Shown here piece after piece: positions 1 to 7,144 of a DNA stretch of 10,913 nucleotides; within the stretch, counting starts at the first letter, position 1; every line of letters begins with the position of its first letter. The stretch is from Alphaproteobacteria bacterium UBA2966. Its GTDB lineage: Bacteria > Pseudomonadota > Alphaproteobacteria > UBA2966. The DNA lies in contig DEBC01000115.1 in assembly GCA_002348365.1 (NCBI GenBank), forward strand, positions 1-10,913. Reading direction: 5' to 3'. The position numbers and the translations under genes were made by a program. Below the pieces are notes generated by a model, which was given only the letters and a program-made list of their open reading frames with translations, was not told where the DNA came from and did not search any database.

Positions 1-206
1 TCAACGCCCGCTATTGGGGATACTCCTATTTGGCAACTGCTGCAGGTGTGAATTTTCCGGATCTCACCGTAAGGCTGGCACTGAATGAGGATTTCGAGCC
101 GGTCCTCGATTATCGGATGGACGTGTTCACGCTGACTTCACGTGAGCAAGTGGGATACCAACTCGATCAGCTGAACGGGGCATTGCCCGGAACACCTGTT
201 GATTGA
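1..206 (+). CDS. 3' end of an unrecognised protein (partial)
   Basis: Reading from base 3, an open frame runs 67 codons to a TGA at 204-206; the 5' end lies outside the window. The visible tail begins NARYWGYSYLATAAGV and ends QLNGALPGTPVD. It is soluble-looking, with no membrane segment, and acidic overall. I recognise no family motif in this fragment. Its position directly upstream of co-directional glycan genes, about 40 bases before the next frame, suggests it belongs to the same operon, for example as a sugar-nucleotide enzyme. That role is inferred from context only. The reading frame is fairly secure because it is open from the window edge to the stop and keeps the codon style of the neighbours. 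Confidence 0.55.
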   Translation, partial: NARYWGYSYLATAAGVNFPDLTVRLALNEDFEPVLDYRMDVFTLTSREQVGYQLDQLNGALPGTPVD

Positions 207-246
207 GTCCGTCCAGTTCCATCGCTGTGCGTCAGTGCATTGACGA

Positions 247-1929
247 TTGTTGTCGTTCACTCTTCGTAGCGTCGTCCGAGAGGCAGAACCCACCTTGAGC
301 GCGATCAAGTTGCAGGACAGTCAGCTGACTGAAGCGGCAGTTATTGGTCTTGATCCCGAAAGGATGCGGGTTGAAGTCCATGGGGTGGAGCCTTTTTTCT
401 GGCCAATCCCGTTCGATAACCTGAGAACCGTACGAGATAATGTCGCTGAGGGTCTCGCCTCATTCTGCCGCGGAAGGGGTGTTTACCTCGACGGAGAGGC
501 CGAGCCGCTGGCGGTGATTTTTCAGCATCTCGTAATCGAATGCTTGGAACTGTATATGGGGGTCGCGCTGGTGCGGCGCCTGAAGGAGGACGCCCTGTCT
601 TTGGATCTTGGTTCCAACAGTCGCTTGTACGGACCAATATTCGAAGGCCGCCTACCCGGGATGTCCCCTCTTGTGCGACGTGCAATGGACGGCGTTCCTC
701 GACAATCGGCATGGCGCCGGGCCGCTCGAGCGGTGGTTGCGCCTATACGGGGCGGATCACTGCAGTTTAGGCGGAAGAAGAGTTTTCGGCCCGATGAGCA
801 CGTGCTTGTCTTTTCTTTGAACGCCATGGTGTTAGCACACGCGGAGATCGAGTCACGGCTGGTCGTGGTTGGAGAACTTGGGGAGTGGTTCCGACCCGGA
901 CCGATGGATGAACTGGTTCAGCAATCAGAGGTGGAACAGGGTGTCGCGGATATCGTTGTCGAAGTCTTCCGGAACACGTTTGACAGCGTTGATGAGGTAC
1001 TACCGGATTTTCTTCTACCCTATATCTCAAGAACTGCAGCTGATTTGGTAGCCTTGGCGAGAAGCCGCATTGCAGAGTTGGAAATTGCCGCAGATAAAGT
1101 GCCGGCTGAGTTCTGGGGCGGATCCGCGGGCAACTTCCATAATCGGATCATGGCTCACGTCGTGCGAAAGAACGGCGGGCTGACGGTTGGGCATGATCAC
1201 GGTACCGGATCGGGTTGGACCATTCGGCCGGACCAGGCACTGAACGAACTTAATTTTTTTACGAATTTCGTGACGTTCAGCGAAAGTATGGCTCGGGGCC
1301 TCCGCGCAAATATTCGGCCGGAATTTGTGCTCGCGCCAGAGCATGAGAATGTTATTACGGTGTTGCCGCGCATCTCTGAGCGGACCCGTTCCACCATGTT
1401 CCAGCAGCAGCTCTCTGGGTCAAAGAACGTGATTTATGTCGCGCCTCTATGCGCTGGTGAGCGTGCCCATCTTAGCCCGGTATATCCCGATATCGTCGTT
1501 ATGGACTGGCAAGCTCGGCTCTTCGGTGCACTGCGAGAGCTGGGAATTACGACCCGATTTCGAAATCACCCGCTAAATACGGATGGAATACCCAAGGTAT
1601 TTACTGAACTTTATGGGTGCGAGCCGGCGCTTGGCCCGTACAGGGACGCCATAGCCGATGCCGATCTATTGCTGTTCGACCAACCGGATAGTACGTCCTT
1701 TATCGAGGCACTGGAGTCGGATCGACCCATAATTTTTTTTGATTTGCCACGCATCCCGCTCAGATCCGAAGCTCGTGAACTTCTCGGTCGACGGTGCAGA
1801 ATTGTGGAAGGCTGGTGTGCCGATGACGGTCGTGTACAGATAGACTGGAATGAACTTCATGATGCGGTCGAGGATGCCGCCAGACTCTCTGACCGGAGTT
1901 ACCTCACCGAATTCTACGGCAGGCCATAA
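247..1929 (+). CDS. Putative GT-B-like surface-carbohydrate transferase
   Basis: A soluble protein of about 560 residues. The C-terminal half looks like the GT-B-fold transferases of surface-carbohydrate loci (LIC12162-like or CDP-glycerol-transferase-like). A His-rich glycine motif, TVGHDHGTGSGW, lies at residues 313-324. A basic-His-Pro motif, RFRNHPLN, is at 437-444. A nucleotide-site-like segment, DSTSFIEALESDRPIIFF, is at 481-498 after the strand ADLLLFDQ. No signal peptide or membrane helix is seen, so it should act in the cytoplasm on a lipid-linked or nucleotide-linked glycan; donor and acceptor cannot be told. The start is uncertain. TTG at 247 gives the longest frame but has no clear ribosome site. 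TTG at 295 has GAGAGG at 278-283, 11 bases upstream. ATG at 364 is also in frame. The gene holds runs of seven and eight T (1254-1260, 1733-1740). The coding call is firm; the family is moderately sure. Confidence 0.75.
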   Translation: MLSFTLRSVVREAEPTLSAIKLQDSQLTEAAVIGLDPERMRVEVHGVEPFFWPIPFDNLRTVRDNVAEGLASFCRGRGVYLDGEAEPLAVIFQHLVIECLELYMGVALVRRLKEDALSLDLGSNSRLYGPIFEGRLPGMSPLVRRAMDGVPRQSAWRRAARAVVAPIRGGSLQFRRKKSFRPDEHVLVFSLNAMVLAHAEIESRLVVVGELGEWFRPGPMDELVQQSEVEQGVADIVVEVFRNTFDSVDEVLPDFLLPYISRTAADLVALARSRIAELEIAADKVPAEFWGGSAGNFHNRIMAHVVRKNGGLTVGHDHGTGSGWTIRPDQALNELNFFTNFVTFSESMARGLRANIRPEFVLAPEHENVITVLPRISERTRSTMFQQQLSGSKNVIYVAPLCAGERAHLSPVYPDIVVMDWQARLFGALRELGITTRFRNHPLNTDGIPKVFTELYGCEPALGPYRDAIADADLLLFDQPDSTSFIEALESDRPIIFFDLPRIPLRSEARELLGRRCRIVEGWCADDGRVQIDWNELHDAVEDAARLSDRSYLTEFYGRP

Positions 1930-2024
1930 ATGTTGGCCGATCAAACATAGCCTCATCTATTTCCTCTTTTGATTTACTCATTTGAGTCTCAGTCGGAACA
2001 ACTGGAGCGCGGAGAGCGCCTCTA
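1930..2024 (+). promoter_or_regulatory. Intergenic gap with a weak promoter candidate
   Basis: This stretch of about 95 bases is the widest clear gap inside the cluster, so it is the likeliest place for an internal promoter ahead of the epimerase. The best sigma70-like match I find is TTGGCC (1933-1938), then 17 bases, then TCTATT (1956-1961), with four of six matches to each consensus box. That is weak and could be chance. A T-rich patch follows. I see no convincing terminator hairpin. Confidence 0.2.
2011..2016 (+). promoter_or_regulatory. Ribosome binding site of the wecB-like gene
   Basis: GGAGAG lies eight bases before the ATG at 2025 and is a good match to the anti-Shine-Dalgarno sequence. 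It fixes the epimerase start. The site sits between two GCGC tetramers (2007-2010 and 2016-2019) that could form a very short stem with GGAGA in the loop. Four base pairs are too few to claim regulation. Confidence 0.6.
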
Positions 2025-3176
2025 ATGGCTGACGCCAAGTCTCTATTGGTTGTGATCGGTACGAGGCCTGAACTCATCAAGCTCGCCCCGATTGTCTCTG
2101 CGGCGGCTAAACATCTGCCAAGATTCGATTGTCGTGTCTGCTTGACGGGTCAGCATCGCGACCTCATCGATCCGCTGATCGATTTTTTCGGTGTGCCTGT
2201 AGGCCGCGATCTGGATATCATGGTCGAGAATCAGAACCTCACCTACATCACAAAGGCGGTTCTCGACGGAGTTGGAGACGAAATCGACAGTTATCAACCT
2301 GATGCCGTCGTCGTGCAGGGTGATACCACGTCCGCATTCGCTGGGGCTCTTGCGGCATTCTACCGACAGGTGCCTGTTGCGCACGTTGAAGCCGGCCTCC
2401 GCACGGATCAGAAATACTCTCCATTTCCGGAGGAAATGAATCGCTGTCTCATCGATCAGATGGCAACGTTCAAATTCGCGCCAACGAAACTTACATTTGA
2501 CAGACTCGTCTCGGAGGGACTGCAGGACGGAAGCCATATGGTGGGAAACACCGTCGTCGACGCCGTGATGGCGGCTGTCGAGAAGGCGAATTCCGAAGGC
2601 CGCCCGCTGCCTGTAAAGGAGGATATTCTTGACAATATGGTGCTGCTGACTGCCCACCGCAGGGAAAATTTTGGCACGCCGTTCGAACGAATTTGCCAAG
2701 CCGTTTTGACAATCCTGGACAGGAGTCCTGAGTTGCAGGTTGTCTATCCAGTTCATCCAAATCCGAGTGTCAGCGCATCGGCCCGTCGATTGCTGGGGGA
2801 TCACCCAAGAGTACACCTGATTGCGGCAGCGGAGTACGTCGACCACGTTCGGTTGATGGCGCATGCCCGCGTCATTTTGACAGATTCGGGTGGTATTCAG
2901 GAAGAAGCGCCGTCGGTGGGCACGCCAGTTGTCGTACTCCGCGAACACACTGAGCGCTGGGAGGGTATTTCGGCGGAGGTGGCCTTTCTTGTGGGTACCG
3001 ATGAACGGCGTATCGTCGAGACCACACTCAAATTGTTATCGGAAGAGCAGATGTGTAAAAAGGCAACGCCCATGAACGCCAATCCGTATGGTGATGGCCG
3101 GTCGGCGGAACGAATTCTAACGATTCTCAATAAGTCCTTGAGCAAACACTCAGCCTGGGCGCTCAAATCGGCCTGA
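2025..3176 (+). CDS. wecB: UDP-N-acetylglucosamine 2-epimerase (non-hydrolysing)
   Basis: This enzyme interconverts UDP-GlcNAc and UDP-ManNAc in the cytoplasm, supplying ManNAc-type precursors for surface glycans. At 383 residues it has the normal family length. The N-terminal Rossmann motif GTRPELIKLAPI (12-23) is followed by QGDTTSA (98-104), VEAGLRT (121-127), PFPEEMNR (133-140), TAHRREN (209-215) and TDSGGIQEEAP (286-296). Asp100, Glu122, Glu136 and His211 match the residues known to be needed in WecB/MnaA enzymes. The PFPEE form favours the non-hydrolysing type over NeuC-like hydrolysing enzymes. The usual TERPE motif near the UDP site is replaced by HTERWEG (308-314), a local variant. 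A good ribosome site supports the ATG. The next gene begins two bases after the stop. A close relative acting on another UDP-HexNAc cannot be excluded. Confidence 0.93.
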   Translation: MADAKSLLVVIGTRPELIKLAPIVSAAAKHLPRFDCRVCLTGQHRDLIDPLIDFFGVPVGRDLDIMVENQNLTYITKAVLDGVGDEIDSYQPDAVVVQGDTTSAFAGALAAFYRQVPVAHVEAGLRTDQKYSPFPEEMNRCLIDQMATFKFAPTKLTFDRLVSEGLQDGSHMVGNTVVDAVMAAVEKANSEGRPLPVKEDILDNMVLLTAHRRENFGTPFERICQAVLTILDRSPELQVVYPVHPNPSVSASARRLLGDHPRVHLIAAAEYVDHVRLMAHARVILTDSGGIQEEAPSVGTPVVVLREHTERWEGISAEVAFLVGTDERRIVETTLKLLSEEQMCKKATPMNANPYGDGRSAERILTILNKSLSKHSAWALKSA

Positions 3177-3178
3177 CA

Positions 3179-3745
3179 TTGCCTTATCTCGAAGTCATTT
3201 CCAATTTCGTTACGGACATACCAGTAGTCATTCGTGCGGGCGTAGTCATCGCGCTGTTCGTTGCGTCACCAGTAATGTTGGTGCCAATTCTGGCGTGCGC
3301 TTACGTTGCAGGAGCGACTTTGGGTATTGGCGGCGGCATGATCGCAACATGCATCGGATACCTGTTGTCGACAGTTTTCTATTACGAGATCGGACGATTT
3401 TTCCACGAAACCAATTTCGTACGCAGCAAGTTGGATCGATTGCAGCAAGAATTTCCGTGGATTGGAAAACGTTTGCCATTTCCCTACACCATCATCGTCG
3501 GCATGGTACCGTTTCTACCCGGTGTGCTGATGCTACCTAGGATCGCGAAGAGCAGGCTGGGAGCGGTAGCTGGATTATTTGTTGGCAGCGCGGTGGCTGT
3601 TGTTCCGATGGTTATTTCCGGAGCCTACGCAATGGACTTCGTGGCGTCGGGGAACGTCCGGAGTGTGATCATCTCGCTTCTCATCATCGCTCTTCTCGTA
3701 CCGATAACGACTTGGGCAAAGCGAAACATTCGGCCCCGGGGATGA
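3179..3745 (+). CDS. Small VTT/DedA-like integral membrane protein
   Basis: A hydrophobic protein of 188 residues. Likely membrane segments are near residues 20-45, 47-70, 102-120, 126-150 and 161-180. The layout, a Gly/Ala-rich re-entrant segment (AYVAGATLGIGGG, 41-53) running into FYYEIGRFFHE (67-77), then a polar stretch and PYTIIVGMVPFLPG (102-115), resembles the VTT domain of the TVP38/TMEM64/DedA superfamily. Members of that superfamily are known lipid scramblases or undecaprenyl-phosphate carriers. The Arg that usually precedes the Pro motif in such proteins appears to be missing here (VGMVP). The TTG start at 3179 lies two bases after the epimerase stop and lacks a clear ribosome site, so translation is probably coupled. 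The next in-frame ATG, at 3275, would cut away the first membrane segment. The stop overlaps the following GT2 start (ATGA). A role in moving the lipid carrier is inference; the protein could also be a GtrA-like partner. Confidence 0.6.
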   Translation: MPYLEVISNFVTDIPVVIRAGVVIALFVASPVMLVPILACAYVAGATLGIGGGMIATCIGYLLSTVFYYEIGRFFHETNFVRSKLDRLQQEFPWIGKRLPFPYTIIVGMVPFLPGVLMLPRIAKSRLGAVAGLFVGSAVAVVPMVISGAYAMDFVASGNVRSVIISLLIIALLVPITTWAKRNIRPRG

Positions 3746-4503
3746 CATTTGACCGAAACCCCGTTTTCGTGCTGCTCCCTGTGTACAATGAAGGTGAGGC
3801 GATATACCGGCTCCTGTTTCGGCTGGCTGCGGCCTTGGAAGAGCTCGGACCTGATCGCTATGAGATCGTTACGATTGATGATGGTAGCAGTGACGACTCG
3901 AGGGACTGGATTGCGCGAGCCGTAGCGGAACTTCCGGATTGTTTCATCACCTGCCTTGAACATGAGCGAAATGCCGGTCTTGCGGCGGCGCTGCGAACCG
4001 GATTGGCACATGTGCGTGCTGGGCCAGAAGATGCCACGGTTGTGACAATGGATGGGGACGATACCCATGACCCTTCGCACATCGGCGCGATGTTACAGAA
4101 AATGGCAGAAGGAGCTGACATGGTGATCGCGTCGCGCTATCGGCGCGGTGCCAAGATTACAGGGTTGTCGGTTTGGAGGCGCTTGCTCAGCTATGTCGCC
4201 GCCGTCCTCTATTCCCTTCGATGGCGGATTCCCGGCGTACGTGATTACACCTGCAATTACCGCAGCTATCGTCTGTCCCTTTTGCGCCGTGCCGAACAAA
4301 GTTACGGGGACCACCTAATTACAGAAGACGGCTTCGCGGCGGTGACGGAGCTGCTGTACAAGGTCACACGGGAAGCGAATTCGATTGCTGAAGTGCCAAT
4401 GGTCTTGAACTACGAACGTAAGTTCGCCGCTTCACACAATCCAATTGGCAAGACAATCGCGCGCTCACTTCGTCTATTAGCAAGCGATGTCGGCAAGTCG
4501 TGA
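3742..4503 (+). CDS. GT2 glycosyltransferase, polyprenyl-phosphate-sugar synthase-like
   Basis: A GT-A-fold family 2 transferase of 253 residues, close in layout to dolichyl/undecaprenyl-phosphate mannose or glucose synthases (DPM1, ArnC, GtrB). Visible motifs are VLLPVYNEGEA (10-20), IDDGSSDDS (45-53), ERNAGLAAALRTG (75-87), the DXD-like metal site DGDDTHDP (104-111), the SRYRRGA loop (131-137) and YTCNYRSYR (169-177). Family members move a sugar from a nucleotide donor to a polyprenyl phosphate on the cytoplasmic face. Unlike ArnC or GtrB it has no C-terminal pair of membrane helices, so it resembles the soluble DPM1 type. I chose the ATG at 3742 because it forms an ATGA overlap with the preceding stop and begins directly at the domain. 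A TTG at 3712 would add ten residues inside the upstream gene. The sugar is not readable from the sequence. Confidence 0.88.
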   Translation: MTFDRNPVFVLLPVYNEGEAIYRLLFRLAAALEELGPDRYEIVTIDDGSSDDSRDWIARAVAELPDCFITCLEHERNAGLAAALRTGLAHVRAGPEDATVVTMDGDDTHDPSHIGAMLQKMAEGADMVIASRYRRGAKITGLSVWRRLLSYVAAVLYSLRWRIPGVRDYTCNYRSYRLSLLRRAEQSYGDHLITEDGFAAVTELLYKVTREANSIAEVPMVLNYERKFAASHNPIGKTIARSLRLLASDVGKS

Positions 4504-4530
4504 GAACGTTGTCGGCCTGACCAAGGAATC

Positions 4531-5646
4531 ATGACGGTCCGAGAAGTAATTTTGTCCGCTCTGTCGAGTCGGTCGACTGTTATGTTCTTGCTGTTTCTCT
4601 GGACCGTTTCCATTTTCGGAAGCATTCGCTATCTCGCGCCAGGCGGAGACGACGCTCTTTGGATATACAGTGCTGTCGGATTTTTTGAGACTGGAAAACT
4701 ATCTCTGTATTACGGCCCTCAGGCGCTGCCGTACTACCACATTTTTCCGACATACCCGTTTGCGACCGCAGTGTTCTATTGGGGATGGATGCTCCTCGGC
4801 TTGCCGATAAACCTGGCGACCTACAAGGTATTTCATCTGCTGATCTTGGTGGCGCTCGTGTGGTCAAGCGCATGGCTCCTAAAACGTTCAGCGAACGACG
4901 ATCAGGTCGGAAGATTTCGAGCGGTCTGTTTTATGTCGGTTCTAGGAATTGTTCCGTTCGCACTGGATGCTTTTTACCCCAGACCAGAACCTCTCGGTAT
5001 TCTCCTGACGATCTTAGCGGTCGCTGCTTACGACTCCGGGTTATCCGATCGAAACGGGTACGGATTGGCTAAGCTCGGTTTATCTGGATTTCTCCTGGGT
5101 GCCGCGGCGACCTGTCATCCCAGTTTCTGGTTTACGTCGGCAGGAGTTGCGCTGGTTGCGGCAATTCATCTGGGGGCAAGGGGTCGTTGGCGTTATTTTG
5201 GGCTGGCCGCGGCAATGGCAGTACTCCCTCTGGTGGCCGTAGTTGGCTGGTATGCGTTGGACTGGCCGGCTTCCTACGACCAGTTGGCGATCAACGCATA
5301 TCGTGCTGGGAACTTCGGCATGCCCTTGTCGATGGCGTGGCATGTATTGGCATTCAAGGACGGCACGTCGTTGGCCAATGCGTTTCAATGGGTCTTTTAT
5401 GCTTCGTTTATGGTCGTAATTCCGGTAACGGCAGTCCTCATCTTTCGCCGTATTAGTTCGCGTGACGGTGTTCCCATCTCGACCATCCAGGGTGTAGCCA
5501 TCGGCATATTCCTGCTGTGCATGGTCTACCTGGGCGTAGAAGGCTCAGGTCGGGTTCAGGTGTTTGCTGTGGCGTCCTTCTTCGTCTTGTTCGCGGGGGC
5601 TGTATTTATTCGTGATGACGGGAAGATGTCGATTGTGTCGACATAG
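4531..5646 (+). CDS. GT-C-like membrane glycosyltransferase, N-terminal part (ends at amber)
   Basis: A strongly hydrophobic protein of 371 residues with around nine to eleven predicted membrane segments, starting near residue 17. An acidic pair in the first outer loop (GGDDALWIY, 38-46) and FYPRPEPLGILLTILA (148-163) between helices resemble the ArnT/PMT/GT39-like GT-C superfamily, whose members use polyprenyl-phosphate sugars on the outer face of the inner membrane. The ATG has AAGGA at 4523-4527, rather close to it. The frame stops at TAG (5644-5646) in a polar, apparently cytoplasmic loop, shorter than most GT-C enzymes, which run to about 500-600 residues. The same frame reopens at once and continues to 6255 with another helix and a soluble domain, so this is probably the front part of one interrupted gene. 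The coding call is firm, the superfamily moderately sure, the substrate unknown. Confidence 0.8.
   Translation: MTVREVILSALSSRSTVMFLLFLWTVSIFGSIRYLAPGGDDALWIYSAVGFFETGKLSLYYGPQALPYYHIFPTYPFATAVFYWGWMLLGLPINLATYKVFHLLILVALVWSSAWLLKRSANDDQVGRFRAVCFMSVLGIVPFALDAFYPRPEPLGILLTILAVAAYDSGLSDRNGYGLAKLGLSGFLLGAAATCHPSFWFTSAGVALVAAIHLGARGRWRYFGLAAAMAVLPLVAVVGWYALDWPASYDQLAINAYRAGNFGMPLSMAWHVLAFKDGTSLANAFQWVFYASFMVVIPVTAVLIFRRISSRDGVPISTIQGVAIGIFLLCMVYLGVEGSGRVQVFAVASFFVLFAGAVFIRDDGKMSIVST
5644..5646 (+). other. In-frame amber codon interrupting the GT-C gene
   Basis: Codons on both sides are in one register: the upstream gene begins at 4531 and the downstream ATG is at 5680, both in the same frame. 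After TAG the frame reads ILLRAITQSWQMRRLIAVT without another stop. Read through, the whole frame 4531-6255 would encode about 574 residues, a usual GT-C size. A single base change such as CAG or TGG to TAG would explain the break. Sequencing error, a nonsense mutation, suppression or a genuine gene split all remain possible. Confidence 0.8.
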
Positions 5647-5679
5647 ATTCTTCTGCGCGCAATCACGCAGTCTTGGCAG

Positions 5680-6255
5680 ATGAGAAGACTGATTGCAGTC
5701 ACGGCGGTTGCGATGTGCGGCTTGACTGCGGGCTACATGCCGCTCGCCCACATGGGAAAGCATGTTGTGACATCGAAGGAGTACTACGATGCTTTTCATG
5801 TCTCACAGGTACTAGGAGAAAACATTTCGCCGCATACCATAATTCTTGTGGATACTGATGCGTTTCTACCCCCGGTACTTGAACATTTTGTGGCTGGTCG
5901 GTTGAGGGATGAGAAGGGGCAGATTTATTGGTTGTTGCCTATTACCTTCACATTGTCAGACGAAACTCTCCATCGGGTCGAAAACTGGCTGATTTGCTTT
6001 CTCACCGCTCGGGGCGGTGTACAGGTGGCGTGGGGGTTAAGGGAATTTGAAGACCTCGGCGAAGGGATGATTCGTATCGCGATTGGCGACCTTCGTGTCG
6101 ATGCGCAAAACGAGGGAACGATCTCGTCTTTCGAAGGAGGCGGGTTCTACCGCCTCACGATTGACTCGCTAAGGAAGGTTGTAGGTAACGAACTTCGCCC
6201 CATAATCTTTTCGGCAGGAGGCACTAACTGCAATAGTGAAATGGCCAAGCAATGA
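5680..6255 (+). CDS. C-terminal part of the GT-C-like protein (one helix plus soluble domain)
   Basis: A frame of 191 residues. It opens with RR and a hydrophobic stretch (LIAVTAVAMCGLTAGYM, 4-20), followed by a soluble domain with PHTIILVDTDAFLPPVLEHF (51-70) and mixed strands and helices to the end. This layout, a last membrane helix leading into an outer-face domain, is how many ArnT-like GT-C enzymes end. The frame is continuous with the membrane gene ending at 5646. The ATG lacks a good ribosome site, which argues against an independent gene. If translated alone it would be a single-pass or signal-anchored periplasmic protein of unknown role, possibly reassembling with the upstream part. 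The stop overlaps the dioxygenase start (ATGA at 6252-6255), so the cistron appears to be kept in the translational chain. Confidence 0.65.
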   Translation: MRRLIAVTAVAMCGLTAGYMPLAHMGKHVVTSKEYYDAFHVSQVLGENISPHTIILVDTDAFLPPVLEHFVAGRLRDEKGQIYWLLPITFTLSDETLHRVENWLICFLTARGGVQVAWGLREFEDLGEGMIRIAIGDLRVDAQNEGTISSFEGGGFYRLTIDSLRKVVGNELRPIIFSAGGTNCNSEMAKQ

Positions 6256-7121
6256 ACCCACTGCGTCGCGTTCTGTCCAACGAGAAATTGATCGACTCAC
6301 GTTTAGCGAATCTGCTCGGTCTGCAGTTGGGGAGGGTGGTTCTGGCAAGAGCAGTCCTGAACTCCCGTCACCTTATACATCGGCAGCGTTACTCGGAATA
6401 CGCAGAGGAATTGCTTGAGGACGGTTATTGTGTCATCGAGAATTTTCTCAGCGATGAAGAGCTTGCGAAGATCAAAGAGGAACACGCGAGAGCTATCTCT
6501 GAAGCGCGAGAAGCAGATGGTGTCACTATCGACTCGTCGGGGATCGGTTTGATCTCGCAGGGTTTTTATGAGCGCGACGCCGATCTGTTCCCGGTCACGG
6601 TTAAGAATCTGCTCCAGCACCGTGATTTCGTGGAGATTGTGAAGGAACACGAGGCCCGATTCTCGGATTCATCATTAGGGAAGTGGGGCAGTTTCAAAGC
6701 TCATTTTGAGCGAGCGGGTCTCCCTGACGACTTGGGTGCCTCAGACGATAAGTGGAGGAATTCGCCGAAGTGTAACAGCGATCTGCATGCTGACACGTTC
6801 CACACAATTACCAAGGCATTCCTCTATCTTAACGATACAGATGAGTCGAATGGTGCCTTTGTGTTCTGCCCGCGCTCGCATCGGCTCTCACCATCGCGGC
6901 TGATGTTCGAGTATCGTAACAGCGTGGGTCGTGGCGAGACCGCCGTGCGTGTTTCGGATGAACAACTGTCGCAAATGGGCCTGGATAAGAAGCAGTTTCG
7001 AGTGTCAGCTAACACGCTCTTGATCGCAAACAATCAGGGCTTCCACGCCCGCGGATATTTCCAAGAGGGGTGCATCCGGGACGTCGTCTATCTTGAATAT
7101 CGATCGGCAGCGTTCCGTTAA
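6252..7121 (+). CDS. PhyH-family Fe(II)/2-oxoglutarate dioxygenase
   Basis: A soluble protein of 289 residues. The core begins near residue 48 with YSEYAEELLEDGYCVIENFL, the usual entry of phytanoyl-CoA dioxygenase-like proteins. The iron-binding HxD is seen as LHAD (His179, Asp181), followed by TFH and the strand KAFLYLNDTDESNGAF (188-203), where the DESNGAF segment is typical. CPRSHRLS (206-213) follows, and the distal iron ligand is probably His265 in NQGFHARG. Arg276 is a candidate for binding 2-oxoglutarate. All ligands appear present, so it should be active. Family members hydroxylate small molecules, lipids or sugars. Placed inside a glycan operon with ATGA coupling to the GT-C cistron, it probably tailors a sugar or lipid of the product. 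The substrate is inference. No signal peptide is seen. Confidence 0.88.
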   Translation: MNPLRRVLSNEKLIDSRLANLLGLQLGRVVLARAVLNSRHLIHRQRYSEYAEELLEDGYCVIENFLSDEELAKIKEEHARAISEAREADGVTIDSSGIGLISQGFYERDADLFPVTVKNLLQHRDFVEIVKEHEARFSDSSLGKWGSFKAHFERAGLPDDLGASDDKWRNSPKCNSDLHADTFHTITKAFLYLNDTDESNGAFVFCPRSHRLSPSRLMFEYRNSVGRGETAVRVSDEQLSQMGLDKKQFRVSANTLLIANNQGFHARGYFQEGCIRDVVYLEYRSAAFR

Positions 7122-7144
7122 GCGGCGTTCCTGAACAGAATCGA

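Noticed and set aside
2004..2020. Short GCGC inverted repeat around the epimerase ribosome site
   Set aside because: Only four base pairs with a five-base loop. Too small to call a hairpin regulator or riboswitch.
2043..2948. Long minus-strand open frame (301 codons) opposite the epimerase
   Set aside because: It lies wholly inside a gene with all WecB motifs, has no recognisable domain, and is rich in His, Arg and Cys as antisense shadow frames usually are.
3712..3741. TTG at 3712 as the GT2 start
   Set aside because: It would add ten residues inside the upstream membrane gene. The ATG at 3742 forms an ATGA overlap and begins directly at the GT2 domain.
5680..6255. Treating this stretch as a clearly independent secreted-protein gene
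   Set aside because: It is in the same frame as the preceding membrane gene across one stop codon, and its ATG lacks a good ribosome site. It is listed as a coding frame but read as the rear part of the interrupted GT-C gene.
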